Positions 21,238 through 36,854 of a stretch of DNA of 64,000 nt are shown here, piece after piece (within the stretch, counting starts at the first letter, position 1; every line of letters begins with the position of its first letter). The DNA comes from Deuterostichococcus epilithicus. Its lineage: Eukaryota; Chlorophyta; Trebouxiophyceae; Prasiolales; Stichococcaceae. The position numbers and the translations under genes are program-made. The DNA is taken from NCBI GenBank assembly GCA_033439295.1, contig JAVTLE010000001.1, forward strand, positions 1,178,001 to 1,242,000, in the 5' to 3' direction. The notes under the pieces are model-generated. The model had not been told where the DNA came from, searched no databases, and saw only the letters and a program-made list of their open reading frames with translations.

Positions 21238-24200
21238 GCAGCAAGGAGGGTGGCGCGCCGGTGGGCGCCGTCGCCATCGTGGGCGCTGAGGGCACCGAGG
21301 GGCGGGAGGAGCTGCGGGCGCTGCTCGCCTCGGAGCGCGCCCGCCGCCTCATGGCGGAGCAGCGCCTGTCGGACACACTCGCCGCGCCGCCGCCGCAGGC
21401 CCGCCACTCCAAGTGCGCGCGCGTCTGCCCGCTGCGCCCTCGCCCTCGTTGATGTGTTGGCTCGCTGGTCTTTGGCCGCCTACTGGCTTTCACGAAGTGC
21501 CTGACGGCCTCTCCCGGCACGGTCACAGTGATGCGCAAGGTCACGGTTTGCAGGGCCGCTGCCCGTCAGGGATGCAGCTCGTGCCACACCTGCCGCGCAG
21601 CTCGCCTGCTGTGCTGCAGATGTTGTTAGCTTCAGCGGTCCTCACCCCGTAGCTCCATGTCCGCTCGGCTCAAAGCCTGCGGCCGCACACCGCAGGCGGG
21701 GGGAGCGGGAACGGGAGCGGGACGCGGATCAGCGGCGGCCGCGCAGCGCGACGTGGGACGCGACCGCGTTGCCGCGCGCCGAGGCGGGCGCCGTGCACCG
21801 CGCCTCCACCTCGGACCTGCCGGCGGCAGCTGCAGGTTTGTCAGAACGACGGCGGCAACTCTGCTCCTTCTTGTGGAGGGGCTGATGCGCGTTGAATCCT
21901 GAGTGTGGGCTGGGGACATGAGTACATCACCTCGTACGAGAAGGCTGTCGAGCTTGCAGCGCTGTCGCTGCCGCTGCTTGCCTGACTCCAGGGCCGGGAA
22001 CCACGGATGGAACCTGCCGCCCGCAGACGGCCTCCAGGACAGCGCCGCAGCAGCGGCGGCGCAGCAGGCAGTCAGCGCCTTCAGCGCTGCGGCGCAGCGG
22101 CGGTCGCCCGTTAGCGGCGAGGTCATCGTCAACGGCGAGGCGGCCGCTGTCGGCGGTGACGCAGCAGCGGGCGGCGGTGGCGGCGACCGCAAGCCGCCAC
22201 TGGCGCCGCAGCCGCGCAAGNCGNNGCTGTCCACCGCCGCAGGGGCCTCGGCACCAGGGGGCAACGGCGCCCTGCAGGACGTGCGCCGGCCTCCACGCCT
22301 GCTCCTCATTGCTGCTGGCGGTCCCAACCGTGTCGAGCAGTGCGTCATGTGGATTGCTTAGGGTGCCCAGTTCGGACTGACCGGAGCAACAACGAATCAG
22401 CTGCAGGAGCGCCGACCCGCCGGATATTAGGCCGAGTCCCGGGCAAGCTTGACCGCCGCACCGGATTTAGGGTTTCACCAAACCTGCAGGCGGATGCGGA
22501 TGGCATGACGGAGGCGCCGCAGCAGCGGCATGGGTCGTCCTCCGATCTGGACAGCGGCGCAGCCGCCAAGCCGGCGCCGGTTTCGCGGGCCAGCTCCGGC
22601 GCCGACGCCACGGGTGCGCCCCCTTTCCACCCTGGGCCCGTACCTCTTTCCTGCCCCTGAGCTGCCCTCTGGAGCCGCAAGCACTGGACAGCACATGCTC
22701 CTCGGGGACAGGTCGGGTGAATGGCAACCTTTTCTGGGGACTGGCACCTTGTGTCTACAACTGCAATTCCCCTGAGAGCTGCCGGTCGGGAGTGGGCCTC
22801 CCGCGCCCTGAGCCGTGACCCTGCAACCTTGTTGCGCAGCGGCGGCGGCGGCGCAGGCGGCGGAGGTCGCAGAGGGCGGCGGCNCGGCGGCGCTGGGCGT
22901 GCTGGTGCGCGTCGCCAAGCTGGAGGCGGCGCTGCGGGAGGAGCGCGGCCTGGCCGCCCAGGTGGGGCTGCATGCCAGGGTTTAGGGTTTTGTAGGGCTC
23001 CGGCACCCAGGGCGGACGGGATACCCCACGCGTGCAGAGTCTGCACGTGACAGAACTCGGTCGCCGCAAAGAGTTGTGGGGTGAGGGGGGGTTCGATGAA
23101 GTCGTCGCAGCGCAGTGCGCGTCGGCGTAGTACTGCGCGGCAACAGACTGATTTTTATGTGTGTGTTTCGTTTCTTTTTCTTAGCTTCGGCACTTTCAGA
23201 GACTGGAGGTTGCGAGTACCGTCAAAGGACTGGCGTTGGGGCCTGTCGCGAGGCTCCTATGCCGGTGTTGCGCGTGTGCAGGCGGCGGAGGAGGCGGACG
23301 CACAGATAGCGCGGCTGGACGCGGAGCTGGCGGCGGAGCGCCGCCGCCGCCTGTCCGAGCAGCTGCGCGCCATCGTCGAAGGTGCGCCGTCGTCGGGCAT
23401 GTGTGCGCCCTGCGGAGCGTTGCTGCCTCCGCTGGCACGGCGGCCGGCAGCAGTGTATGCACACCCTCCTCATGTCGAGGAGGCCCTGAGGAGAGCTTGA
23501 AGAGTGCTCCTGGGCTTGGCGTCGAGACAGGATCCTCGATCGGCGCAGCTGCTGATGCTCCCAGTCTGGGCCAACCACGAATCGAGTCACAATGAGGCCC
23601 ACGCCCGCCGACCGTGCCGCAGGCGCGGTGTTCACGATGCACAAGGCCGCGGACAGCAGCGCGCGCCACGTGTGGTTCAGCCCCTCCGGCTCCGCACTCA
23701 AGTGGGCGGTGCAGCGCGTGGGCCCGGGCTCCGCGCCGGGTGCGCCGCCGCCCGACAAGAACCGGGAGCGCTCTGTCGCGGTCAAGCACATCGCGGAGGT
23801 GGCCTCGGGAGCGCGCCTCTTCCCCTCCCAGAATGCCAAGGGTGTGTCCCTGCACAGTTCCTGTTCGAGTCCCGCATGTGACCCGCCGTTCATGTCAGCG
23901 GCGCACTTCCCCGGTGCGGCGCCCTGTGCTGCAGCCTGCGCGGCTGCATGCAGAAGCTCGCTTCTTGTGCCTGTGCTTCGTCAGCGCCCGTGCTGCATAT
24001 TGCGATGTGTCGCCAGCGCCCGCTGCACTTGCACGCTGCCATGAATTGACACAGGGTGGGTGGGGCTGAAGACGCTGGTGGCGGGTTTGACCAAGAGCAA
24101 GGGCGAGGGGGACATCCCGTCTCATGTCGACGACGCCCGCTGCCTTTCCCTCGTCTTCTCTGGCAACAGCGCAGTGAGAGCCTGGCCCCTTCTGCTTGCC

Positions 24201-24528
24201 GCCGCCACCGCCTGTGGTTGCATCATCTCCGTGACAAATTTCTTGAAACATGCAGGGGGGCCGTTATCTCACATCTTGTGTTGTAGATCGCAGATGCATT
24301 GCACTGCCTGATGGTTCTGTCATGTGGCAGTGCGGCAGAGCCCTCGGAACTTCAGCTGCCCGTCCTGGTGCGTTCTGCCACTGACAAATTTTCTTTCCGC
24401 TGCTGCCGCAGATACATCTGGAGCTGCCGCCGGGCGGCAACGGGCGCTCGCGCGACGAGTGGCTGGCCGCCTTCCAGGACCTGGCCACCGGCGCCTACAA
24501 GCCCCTCCTGCAGGCGGCCACCCACTGA
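21238..24528 (+). CDS. Coiled-coil protein with C-terminal PH-like domain
   Basis: Exons supported by frame and splice sites include: 21238 to about 21409 (GREELRALLASERARRLMAE, coiled coil); about 21700-21835 (Arg/Glu-rich, then Ser/Thr); about 22020-22290 (Ala/Gly-rich, disordered); about 22489-22613 (Ser-rich); about 22840-22960 (VAKLEAALREERGLAAQ); about 23281-23381 (IARLDAELAAERRRRLSEQL); then about 23632-23840, 24054-24174 and about 24413-24528 for a globular end. That end has a PH-like pattern: HVWFSPSGSALKWAV, VKHIAEV, CLSLVFSGNS, LELPPG and RDEWLAAFQDLATGAY, with the conserved tryptophan helix. The stop is at 24526-24528. The true 5' end is unresolved, and the protein may be the C-terminal half of the SMP-C2 gene. 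Four unresolved bases (22221, 22224, 22225, 22884) fall in exons. A role in binding membrane phosphoinositides is inference from the PH-like fold. Confidence 0.6.
22221..22884. other. Unresolved bases in coding sequence
   Basis: Positions 22221, 22224, 22225 and 22884 are N. All lie in Ala/Gly-rich exons of the coiled-coil/PH gene, so a few residues there are undefined. Position 10452, in an SMC5 intron, is also N. Confidence 0.95.
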
Positions 24529-25109
24529 ACATGCTGTCCGTGGTGCCTACCGCCTGCCACGCTGCTCTGTCGCCACGGCTGCACGACGGCTTCCCGCCAG
24601 ATGTGGTTTGGCCTGTGCGCGGCCCATGCCCGGCGCGGGCCATGCACAGGCCCGACACCCGGGGGGTTCGCCTGCCGAAAGGCAGCGGAACCTTCGTGGG
24701 GCAGATGTGCGGACGCGAGTGCACTCGATTTCCAGTCAGTCTCACAGCAGCCGCTGCGGAGTGCAACTGGTCCGCTTTGTACTATAGGTTGTCAATCCTC
24801 ATTCGTTGGCGCATGCCGATCAGACAAGAACCAAAGCGCAAGCTTCAAGTGGCCCTCCACTTGATTTAGCAACGTTACTTGATCAGAAAAAGAGACTGCT
24901 CTCTCAACTGCCGCTGCCGTTCTTCAGCTTTGCCGTATCCACGCCGCTCAACCACTTTTACTCTAAGCATTTGTCCAGCAACTTGCACTGCCCCTGGTTG
25001 TGCTCCGACACCGTCGTCAGACATCTGAGATTGTGAGGCGCCGTCTGAATGATCTGTTTCTGCCTTCCCCGATATTCGTGACACCTCGCTACAGAACCAA
25101 AGGCAGCCT
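24529..25109. other. Convergent 3' spacer
   Basis: This lies between the stops of the coiled-coil/PH gene and RUVBL2. I see no gene or repeat in it; both 3' UTRs are expected here. Confidence 0.6.
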
Positions 25110-29835
<4,726 letters not shown>

Positions 29836-30042
29836 ATGTCAAGAAGCGCTGAACTCGAACGTTTTGCAGACAAATTTTGCATGTCTTCCGACTTGGCCTT
29901 TCGGTCTTGGGCCCGCCATGCAGCATTTCAGCGATCTGGCGGTCTGCTGAAAGAGAATTTTCAGCACCACCCTGCAGCGATTGTAGCTGCAATTTCTGCA
30001 TCAGTGGCAGTGCTCCTTCTCCTGACAGTGCAACGGCCCTGA
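29836..30042 (+). CDS. Hypothetical small protein with one membrane span
   Basis: The frame starts at an ATG and encodes 68 residues: a charged N-terminus (SAELERFADKF, SWARHAAFQRSGGLLKEN) followed by a clear hydrophobic helix (IVAAISASVAVLLLLTV) and a short tail. I recognise no family. A second open frame (to 30242) continues with another hydrophobic stretch (AVLTVFVGAAYQCC), so the gene may be spliced and longer, but no donor and acceptor with matching phase were found. It is divergent from RUVBL2, 226 bp away. Confidence 0.35.
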   Translation: MSRSAELERFADKFCMSSDLAFRSWARHAAFQRSGGLLKENFQHHPAAIVAAISASVAVLLLLTVQRP

Positions 30043-30353
30043 GATTACACTTTATTCAACACCAGACAATCTCCCGCTTGCTGACCACAGCAGTGTTGAC
30101 GGTGTTTGTGGGCGCAGCCTATCAGTGCTGCCGCCGCAGGCCGCAGTCATCCTCCGCTTGGGCCCAGCAGGCTGCAGCATACACCAAGACCTGGAGCAGC
30201 ATCCTGACACTGCTGTGCAGGTACAGCCAGGCCGGCACGTAACTCTTCGTCATATGCCTGGTCACTCACTGCGCCATGCTGTTGCCCAACACTGCTGACG
30301 GCAGCGTCAGCGCTGGCAATGGGAGCGCGGCCCTGTCTCCAATGCCGCTAGCC
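30043..30353. other. Spacer after the small membrane ORF
   Basis: It contains the second open stretch mentioned for the small membrane ORF (to 30242). Otherwise no gene or repeat is seen before the stop of the acetyltransferase. Confidence 0.4.
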
Positions 30354-30854
30354 TCAAGCAGATGTCCTGGTATCCAGCGCCAGCATCACCACCGTCTTAC
30401 TGCCGCCTTCGACGTCCTGCTCCCCGACTGGCCCGAAGCCCCATGCCTCATGGAACGCTAGGGAGGTGTCGTTGCGGGGCTGGGTGTTCACCTCGCACAG
30501 CAGCGGCACGCCCCGCCGCTCGGCCAGGGCCCTCGCTTCCCGATAGAACGCTGAGCCGATTCCTCTCCGCTGCCCAGCGGCTGCGATGGCGATGCGGTCC
30601 ACGTAGACAAAGTCGTGGTAGCGCTCGGAAAACCAGCGGTAGTTCAGACTGTCGTACGGCTCGCCTGGGCCCATGCATACGATAAAGCCTTGCACCGCCC
30701 CGCCCTCTCCGCCCTCGGCGACGCGCATGCAGAGAGCCATGCCGGCCAGGTCGCGCAGCTCCGGGAGGTTCAGGCCGCTCACGGCAGGCACATTGGCCTG
30801 GTTGATGGCCAGAACTGCGGCGTCATCGGCCTCAGTGGCGTCGCGCAGGTTCAT
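30354..30854 (-). CDS. GNAT-family N-acetyltransferase
   Basis: This 166-residue protein is encoded by one uninterrupted frame, unlike the surrounding intron-rich genes. It transfers acetyl groups from acetyl-CoA; the substrate cannot be told. The start ATG (30854) opens MNLRDATEADDAAVLAINQA. Family marks are VPAVSGL, the stretch YDSLNYRWFSERY, the central strand YVDRIAI, the acetyl-CoA loop AGQRRGIGSAFY and the final strand region LAFHEAWGFGPVGEQ. The pattern (NYRWF, VDRI, the RGIG loop, CEVN) is that of a predicted acetyltransferase group best known from bacteria (COG3818-like, from memory). The lack of introns and the bacterial-type family make horizontal origin possible, but base composition matches the region. 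Confidence 0.9.
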   Translation of the reverse strand: MNLRDATEADDAAVLAINQANVPAVSGLNLPELRDLAGMALCMRVAEGGEGGAVQGFIVCMGPGEPYDSLNYRWFSERYHDFVYVDRIAIAAAGQRRGIGSAFYREARALAERRGVPLLCEVNTQPRNDTSLAFHEAWGFGPVGEQDVEGGSKTVVMLALDTRTSA

Positions 30855-31539
30855 TGCGCAAATGCCGCACCGCCGTTCGAGGCGCTTTCGCTGTTTGGAT
30901 GGTCAAGATGGAGGGTCTCAGGAAATGGCCTGTGAGGGTATGCATTGTGCACTTTCGCGCCGCAGCCGCCCATGCCGCATGCACATGAAGGTTTGACATG
31001 GCAGTGATTGCGCGGTTCTGCAGCCGGCGCTGATCTGCCTACCCTGTCTTGACTCTGGTCGCTTGGGCGTGGCGGACTGGTGTGGATGAACGTTTGCTTC
31101 AGATGCTCAATGGATGATGGTCGAATAACTTCTGCCAGTTGCGGATTCGCGGCCTCCTGAGGCCTGAAACGACCCACAACCAAGTGTTTCAGCTTCCAGA
31201 CGTGCAGTGGGGCTCTGATAGGGAGGAGGAGCAGCGAGATGTGTCCTAGTGCTGCTAACTGCGTGTACGACATTAGCCCTGGCAATTTCAGTCAGCCTGC
31301 ACCACAGGGCCTCCAGCTCCTACCCAGTTGTCAGTCTGCAGTACTCTACCCCGACCTTGTCAGATAGCAATGCCTCTCAGGATTGCTCAACGCTGAATCG
31401 GTCATTGCCATACATGATGGCAGTGAGGCTGCTGCCGCACAGAATGCTGCTGCAGATGTATCTGAGGCGGGTGAGCTTGTGGCTCTGCGCATCCTTGCTG
31501 TGGTCAGCAGACTGTACATATCCCTACCAGGACGTATCA
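30855..31539. other. Spacer between acetyltransferase and SNase gene
   Basis: It should hold the acetyltransferase promoter and the SNase 3' UTR. The plus-strand frame at 31249-31920 is a shadow of the SNase last exon over its right half and is not family-like on the left. Confidence 0.55.
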
Positions 31540-33253
31540 TCACTTCGACGCCCTCCAGCCTGCCGCTTGGGCCTCGGCCTCGCTGCAAAAATACCGCTCG
31601 CCCGACATGGTGTCGATTTGCGTCGAGACGTAAGACCGGCTGCCTGGCATGTGGTATATCTTGGCGCCCTTTGCGCTGATGTTACCCTTGATAAGCAGGT
31701 TTGGGCACCGGTTCGGGTCCCGCGGCTGCTCCTGGCTGCCGGCGACATTCTTGACGGCGGCATCGCTGCCGCCGAGCATGCCGCTGCTGGGCTTGCTGCT
31801 GCTGCCCTCGACGGCCTGGTCGCCGCCCGCTGGCTGCTGCTGCACCTCCTGCGGCTGCTGCGATGCAAGGGGAGGCTGCTTGCCTTGCAGCTGCGGGCGG
31901 AAGCCGGCGGCGGGCTTTGAGTGGCGGAGGCTGGCGTCGACGGCTGGGGAGCGGCGGTCCAGAGACTTTTCCAGCTGCTCGATCTGTGCACACGGGAGCA
32001 ACCTGCTCAAGGGCGAGGTAGGCATTCCAACCGGTCGCGATGGTTGATCCAGCTTTCAGGCATTGTCAGTTACATCGGCCCCCGCCCATGCTCATAACTG
32101 CAGTGTGCAGGTGAGACATGATGTTTGGGGCGGCTCAAGGGAACCTCGCCTTGCGCTCCTTACGCCAGTCTGCAGGTATGTCAAAGGCGCCGGACCAGAT
32201 GCCACGCTTCGCTGTCCGCGCCGCGTCCTCAGCCGCGACATAGTCTGTGGAATACTGCCTGCATGAAGCGCGAATCCGAGTGAGATGGGAACATGCATTG
32301 TTGAATGTGCTGGGTCTCTTTCGTAAGGAGACCAGCTTCGCACAGTCCCCACAGACGGCGGCGATACCGGCAGGCTGCTCGTGCTGCCAATGCGCGCCTG
32401 TAGGCGACCGCCAGGCCGTTGGTCACCAGCCACTCATTGAGCTCAAAGTCCTTGGTCCGGCACACCGCCACCTGGCACAGGGGTCACACAGGGTGACTAC
32501 AGCCAGCGCATGGCTCAGCATGCAATGGGACAAGGAAGTGACGGCACATCGTCCACGGTAGCAGGGCAGGGCTGAGGGCCAGTCGGCGGGTACCTTGCGG
32601 TTGTACTGGTCGTTGGCCTTCGTCTCGCAGCGGACGGCCGCCGAGCCCACCTTCGCCCTCAGCTTCTCTGTCACCTTCTCCCCTGTGGTGCAGCCGAGCC
32701 ATTCCTCAAGGTATCATTGGGCAGCAGCCTGAATGGCCAGGCTCGCAGCATATGAAATTCGAAAGGGGGTGTTGCCCATCAGGAGCCGGTCAAGATTCAA
32801 TCACATTCAGCCTCGCAAATCGAGGTTTTGATGCGAAGCGCACCGCACAGGTACTGGCCGCCGTCCGCTGCACGGCAGGACTGCTTGGACTCTGGTGCGT
32901 CAATGCCGTACAGCCGGACCTTGTTGCCATCCACCTGTGACAGTCAAGAATGTTGTGAGCGTGCAACTGTCAGCATCATGTCGCAGCGCCGGAGCTGCAT
33001 ATGTGACAGCACACACACCAGGTGCTTGGCGGATGACAGCACACAACGCGCAGGTTAACATTTTGGCAAACGTCCGGCACGATGGGGCGTTGCGATGAGT
33101 ACTCAGCCCCCACCACTAGTGTGTCGCCGTCGACAATCCTGGGCACGCCCTGGAATGTTTCCGCGGCCAGTGCGGCAGCGGGCGCATGCGCAAGACTCAG
33201 CGCCAGGAGCAGCGCCGCTGCCCGGTGCGCCGTTTTATGCAGCAGGCCAAGGC
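31540..33253 (-). CDS. SNase-type (thermonuclease) nuclease with C-terminal extension
   Basis: The protein has a staphylococcal-nuclease fold, predicted to cut nucleic acid with calcium. The first visible exon (about 33253-33114) has a hydrophobic leader (AALLLALSLAHAPAAALAA) and VPRIVDGDTLV. Next come 32934 to about 32850 (VDGNKVRLYGIDAPESKQSC, with the catalytic-loop Asp and Glu), then GEKVTEKLRAKVG and CETKANDQYNRK (about 32690-32592), AVCRTKDFELNEWLV and GLAVAYR (about 32470-32400), and YSTDYVAAEDAARTAKRGIW plus DIPADWRKE (about 32256-32150). The last exon (about 31990-31540) has a Gln/Pro-rich linker and a module with CPNLLIKGNIS, KIYHMPGSRSY and ERYFCSEAEAQAAGW, known after bacterial thermonuclease domains. 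The start is unresolved: the frame meets TAG just upstream of 33253, so a further 5' exon is likely. The leader suggests secretion or organelle targeting. Confidence 0.88.
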
Positions 33254-33841
33254 GCTCCTACGACCAGAGTGACAGACATCAAACTACACTAGCTGCCTCT
33301 ACTTGACGTTGGCTTCAACCTTCGGATATGGCTGATGCCGTCATGTTTTCAAGGGCACCTGTTGCAACACTGCCACGACCCGCGTGCTGGCATCATCCCG
33401 CATGCAATAGTTCGCGGGTTTTATGCTTGCAGCTCGTGCTGTCGTCAATCGTCTGATCGGTTGGCTGTAGGGCAGCTGCACATGCATGCGACGAAGAGGA
33501 TGGCATGAGCCCGGCCGTGATATCACAGGCAGCGCTGAGTCTGTGAAGAGCATTGCAGTGAAGTACGATCCTAATCAGTAGAACGTTGAGCTAGCCGAAC
33601 TATGGCATCATGAATGCGCATTGCTCAACACCGCTGTCTCAGCCCTGCTGGCGTGACGTGGTGGGCAGCTGCCGGGAGCTGCTGGAGCTCGCTCAGCGGC
33701 TCAATGCGCCGTTTCATGTGGCAGGTGAATGGTGAATTGCGGGAAAACCGGAACTTGATCATCTATATTGGCTGACCTTCGTGCGCCCTTGTCCTTGTGA
33801 CTAGGCCTCTGCATGGCATCCTGGCGCTTTGCGGCCGCCTT
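33254..33841. promoter_or_regulatory. Divergent promoter region, SNase and metallophosphatase genes
   Basis: This lies between the visible 5' end of the SNase gene and the ATG at 33842. A missing first SNase exon may be here. No other feature is seen. Confidence 0.4.
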
Positions 33842-36457
33842 ATGACCATCCTGAGCCGCTCAAGCCAGCTTGTCACCACTATGTCAGCGTCTCCGACGCC
33901 GCCGCCGCAACCCAGGACGCCCGGTGCTGCGGCTGTTGCGGCGGCCAGCGCGGCCTACGACCGCAAGGCAGCTGGCACAGCAAATGGCAGGGAAGCTAGT
34001 GGCGTGTGCAAACCACCGTCACCAGGACGGCTGTTCTCCTTCGGCATCTGTACGGATGTGCAATATGCGGACCTGCCGCATGGCAAGTCGCACGGTGGTA
34101 CGGCGCGGTTCTACCGCGACAGCCTGATGGGACTCCGGCGAGCGGTGCAAGGATGGAAAGAACGAGGCGTTGAGTTCGGCATGCATCTAGGCGACGTGGT
34201 CGACGGGTGATTGCTCCTGCGCCTTCGAGCTGTGATCAGATTGTTGCAATGCCACAGTCCATGGCGTGTGTGCTCACGACTGACGTGGAGCAGCCAGTGC
34301 TGTGCGTGCAAACAGTGCAACATCTGCTGACACCACGATGAGGCTGCGCGGATGTATGCGCAGGAAGAATCCGAAGGACAGGCGGGAAGCGGCGCTGGCG
34401 GATGTGCTTGGCGAGTTCAGCCGACTCGGCAAGCCAGTCTACCACATGATCGGCAACCACTGGTGACAACCAGCCGCGAATTATGGGATCGGGAATCAGT
34501 TCCGTGGATTTTATTTGAAACTTCGCCGATGACAACAGGCTGAGAGCAATTTCCCCCCGTGCATGGCCTACCATGCCATGTAAAACCCGCATCCCCAGGC
34601 CTGCTTCACTTGACCTGCCGAACCTCTTCGACTGCAGTCTGTACAATTTTTCGAGGGAGGAGCTCAACAGGCGACTGGAAATCCCGGGTGCCGATGGCAA
34701 CAGCTACTATTCCTTCAGGTGAGCGGTGCGCCAGGGTTCGTCATGCATTGCCTCAGCGGGTCAGCGGCTTGCGGGAGCGGCAAATGCCCCGGCCATCAGC
34801 CAAATCTTGGCGGTCGTGAATGTCGTCACCTACTCCATTCATTCACTGCATTGAGGCTGGCGTCTCTGCAGTTGAGTCTGGTGTCTGTGCATCGGAGCCC
34901 ATCAGAGTCCGCCCGGTCTGTTGCGCAGCCCGCATGAGGGGTGGCGCTTTGTGGTTCTGGACTCCTACGACATCAGCATGCTGGGCTGGCCGCCGGGCCA
35001 CCCCCACCACGAGGCAGCCGCGCAGATCCTGGACGAGCAGAACGTTAACGAGGTGCGCTTCTGCCGATCGCAGCACATTGCCTAAAAAGTGCCCACTCGG
35101 CAGCTGGCATGCGCATGCACCATGCGCCTTCCCACCCAGCTGTTACCGCTCTGTGGACACATGTGTAACTGGGAAAACCAGCCTATTGAGAGCTTCGAAG
35201 TCAGCAGGGCGCTGACCCGAGAATAGCAGGGCGCCAATGCATTACTGCAGCCGATCATGTGCTCTGCGCTCAATTGTAGCTGGCCCAGCACAAGACTATG
35301 CCCCCTGGCGCGGCAGGAGAAGAACAGCCCTGACGGCATGAAGGGCCCGCAGCGGCGCTTTGTCAAGTTTGGGGGAGGTATGAGCGACAGCCAGCTGGAG
35401 TGGCTGCAGGTGCGCAGCACATTCTTATTATCATTGTTATTCTTGTTGACTGAGAGCAGCAGCTGCATGCGGCGCGCATTCAAAGACCTGCCTGCAAGGG
35501 CCACCATCCAGACGAGGCTCACGAGTGGCGTCGGTCTGTGTGCTGTCTGAAAACCCTCGACCCTCTGCCTCTGCAGATGGAGCTGGCGCGGGCCAGTCAG
35601 CAGCGGCAGCGCGTCATCGTGTTCTGCCACCAGCCGCTGCACCCGAACTCGTGCACGGGCACCACGCTGGCCTGGACATACCAGGAGGTGCGCTCCTGAG
35701 ATCGACCACCGATGCAGTCAAACCCGAACACGACCACTTGCGAGAGCAGCCCTGTTGGCAGGTGGAAGTCGTGAATGCTATCACCCAGAAGTCCTGCTGG
35801 GCCGCACCACATGCATGCCTCACTACGCATTCTGCTGAGATGAACCAGTCTGCTGCAGGTAATGGACATCTTGCAGCATGCGGGCAATGTCGTGGCGGCC
35901 TTCGCCGGCCACACTCACATGGTGCGCACTCCACAGCTGCATGGCACTGCTGTCCATCTGACCTACAATATCACTTTGACGCACAACATCCATTGCGCGT
36001 GCTGCACGTCCTGGTGCCTGTGCAGGTGTTCCAAAAGGCCCATGTCCCCAATGTCTTTGCTGGGATGCTGAAGATACGGTCGCTGAGGATGTGATTGTTT
36101 TGAGCAGGACGGGTATGCACAGGACGACAGCGGCATCCATTACAGGGCATTGAACGCCATTTTGGAGACCACCCCCGGACGCGACTGCTACGGTTTCATA
36201 GGTGCGAAATGGACGCACCCGGGAATGATGTTCCGCTTTCGTGCAGCAGCTTTGCCGAGGGCGCAGCCCCGTCTCCCAATGTTACTGCACACCACCTGCT
36301 TCCACCTAAAATCTGAGCATGTAGGCCTTTGACTGTGGTGGATCCTGAGGCCTGTTTCTGGTTGGAGCTGCCAGATGTGTACGAGGACCGGCTGGACTTC
36401 ATTGGCGTGGACAATTTGGACTCTATGGAAATAAAGTTCAGCAGCCGGATGAGCTGA
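33842..36457 (+). CDS. ADPRM-like metallophosphatase (ADP-ribose/CDP-alcohol diphosphatase)
   Basis: The family hydrolyses ADP-ribose and CDP-alcohols using manganese. Nine exons (33842-34206, 34364-34462, 34638-34718, 34929-35052, 35317-35409, 35577-35687, 35859-35921, 36108-36201, 36375-36457) join in phase to 370 residues. Calcineurin-type metal motifs appear in order: D in GICTDVQYAD, GDVVDG, GNH, the histidine of VIVFCHQPLHP, and FAGHTH. Family stretches include YNFSREEL, WRFVVLDSYDISMLGW, GGGMSDSQLEWL, GIHYRALNAILETTP and DRLDFIGVDN. The residue after GNH is Cys (formed across the splice), where animal members have Glu. The start was set at the first in-frame ATG; about 60 disordered residues precede the enzyme. 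Confidence 0.93.
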
Positions 36458-36854
36458 CGGCGGCCAGGCGGTGACAGCAGCAGAGGCGGCCATGAAGCTC
36501 CCCCAAATGGCAGCCTGGCGCGTGCTTGAGCTATTTATTGATGTTGACAGTTGATGTGGGCAGATCCAACTGTCAGAGCATGGTTGGCACGCAAGGCCTG
36601 ACCGATTGGATTGAAGAGCCGCTGCAGCTCGTGACATTCGCTTCGTGCAGTGGCAAACCTTGTAGGAATTTGCTGTTCTATTGACGAGAGATGGCAATGA
36701 TCATTTGATTTGCCGAAGCCTCGATCTCCTTGTACAAGTCTGACACAGCGCAATACCACCTACTCAATCCAGAAACGAGCTTGTCATCATGTCCGCCTAA
36801 ACGCTGCGATGTGGGCATCAAAATTGCATTCTTCAGTGCATTGGAATGCCAGTC
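36458..36854. other. Convergent 3' spacer
   Basis: This lies between the stops of the metallophosphatase and RECQL genes; both 3' UTRs are expected. No gene or repeat is seen. Confidence 0.6.
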
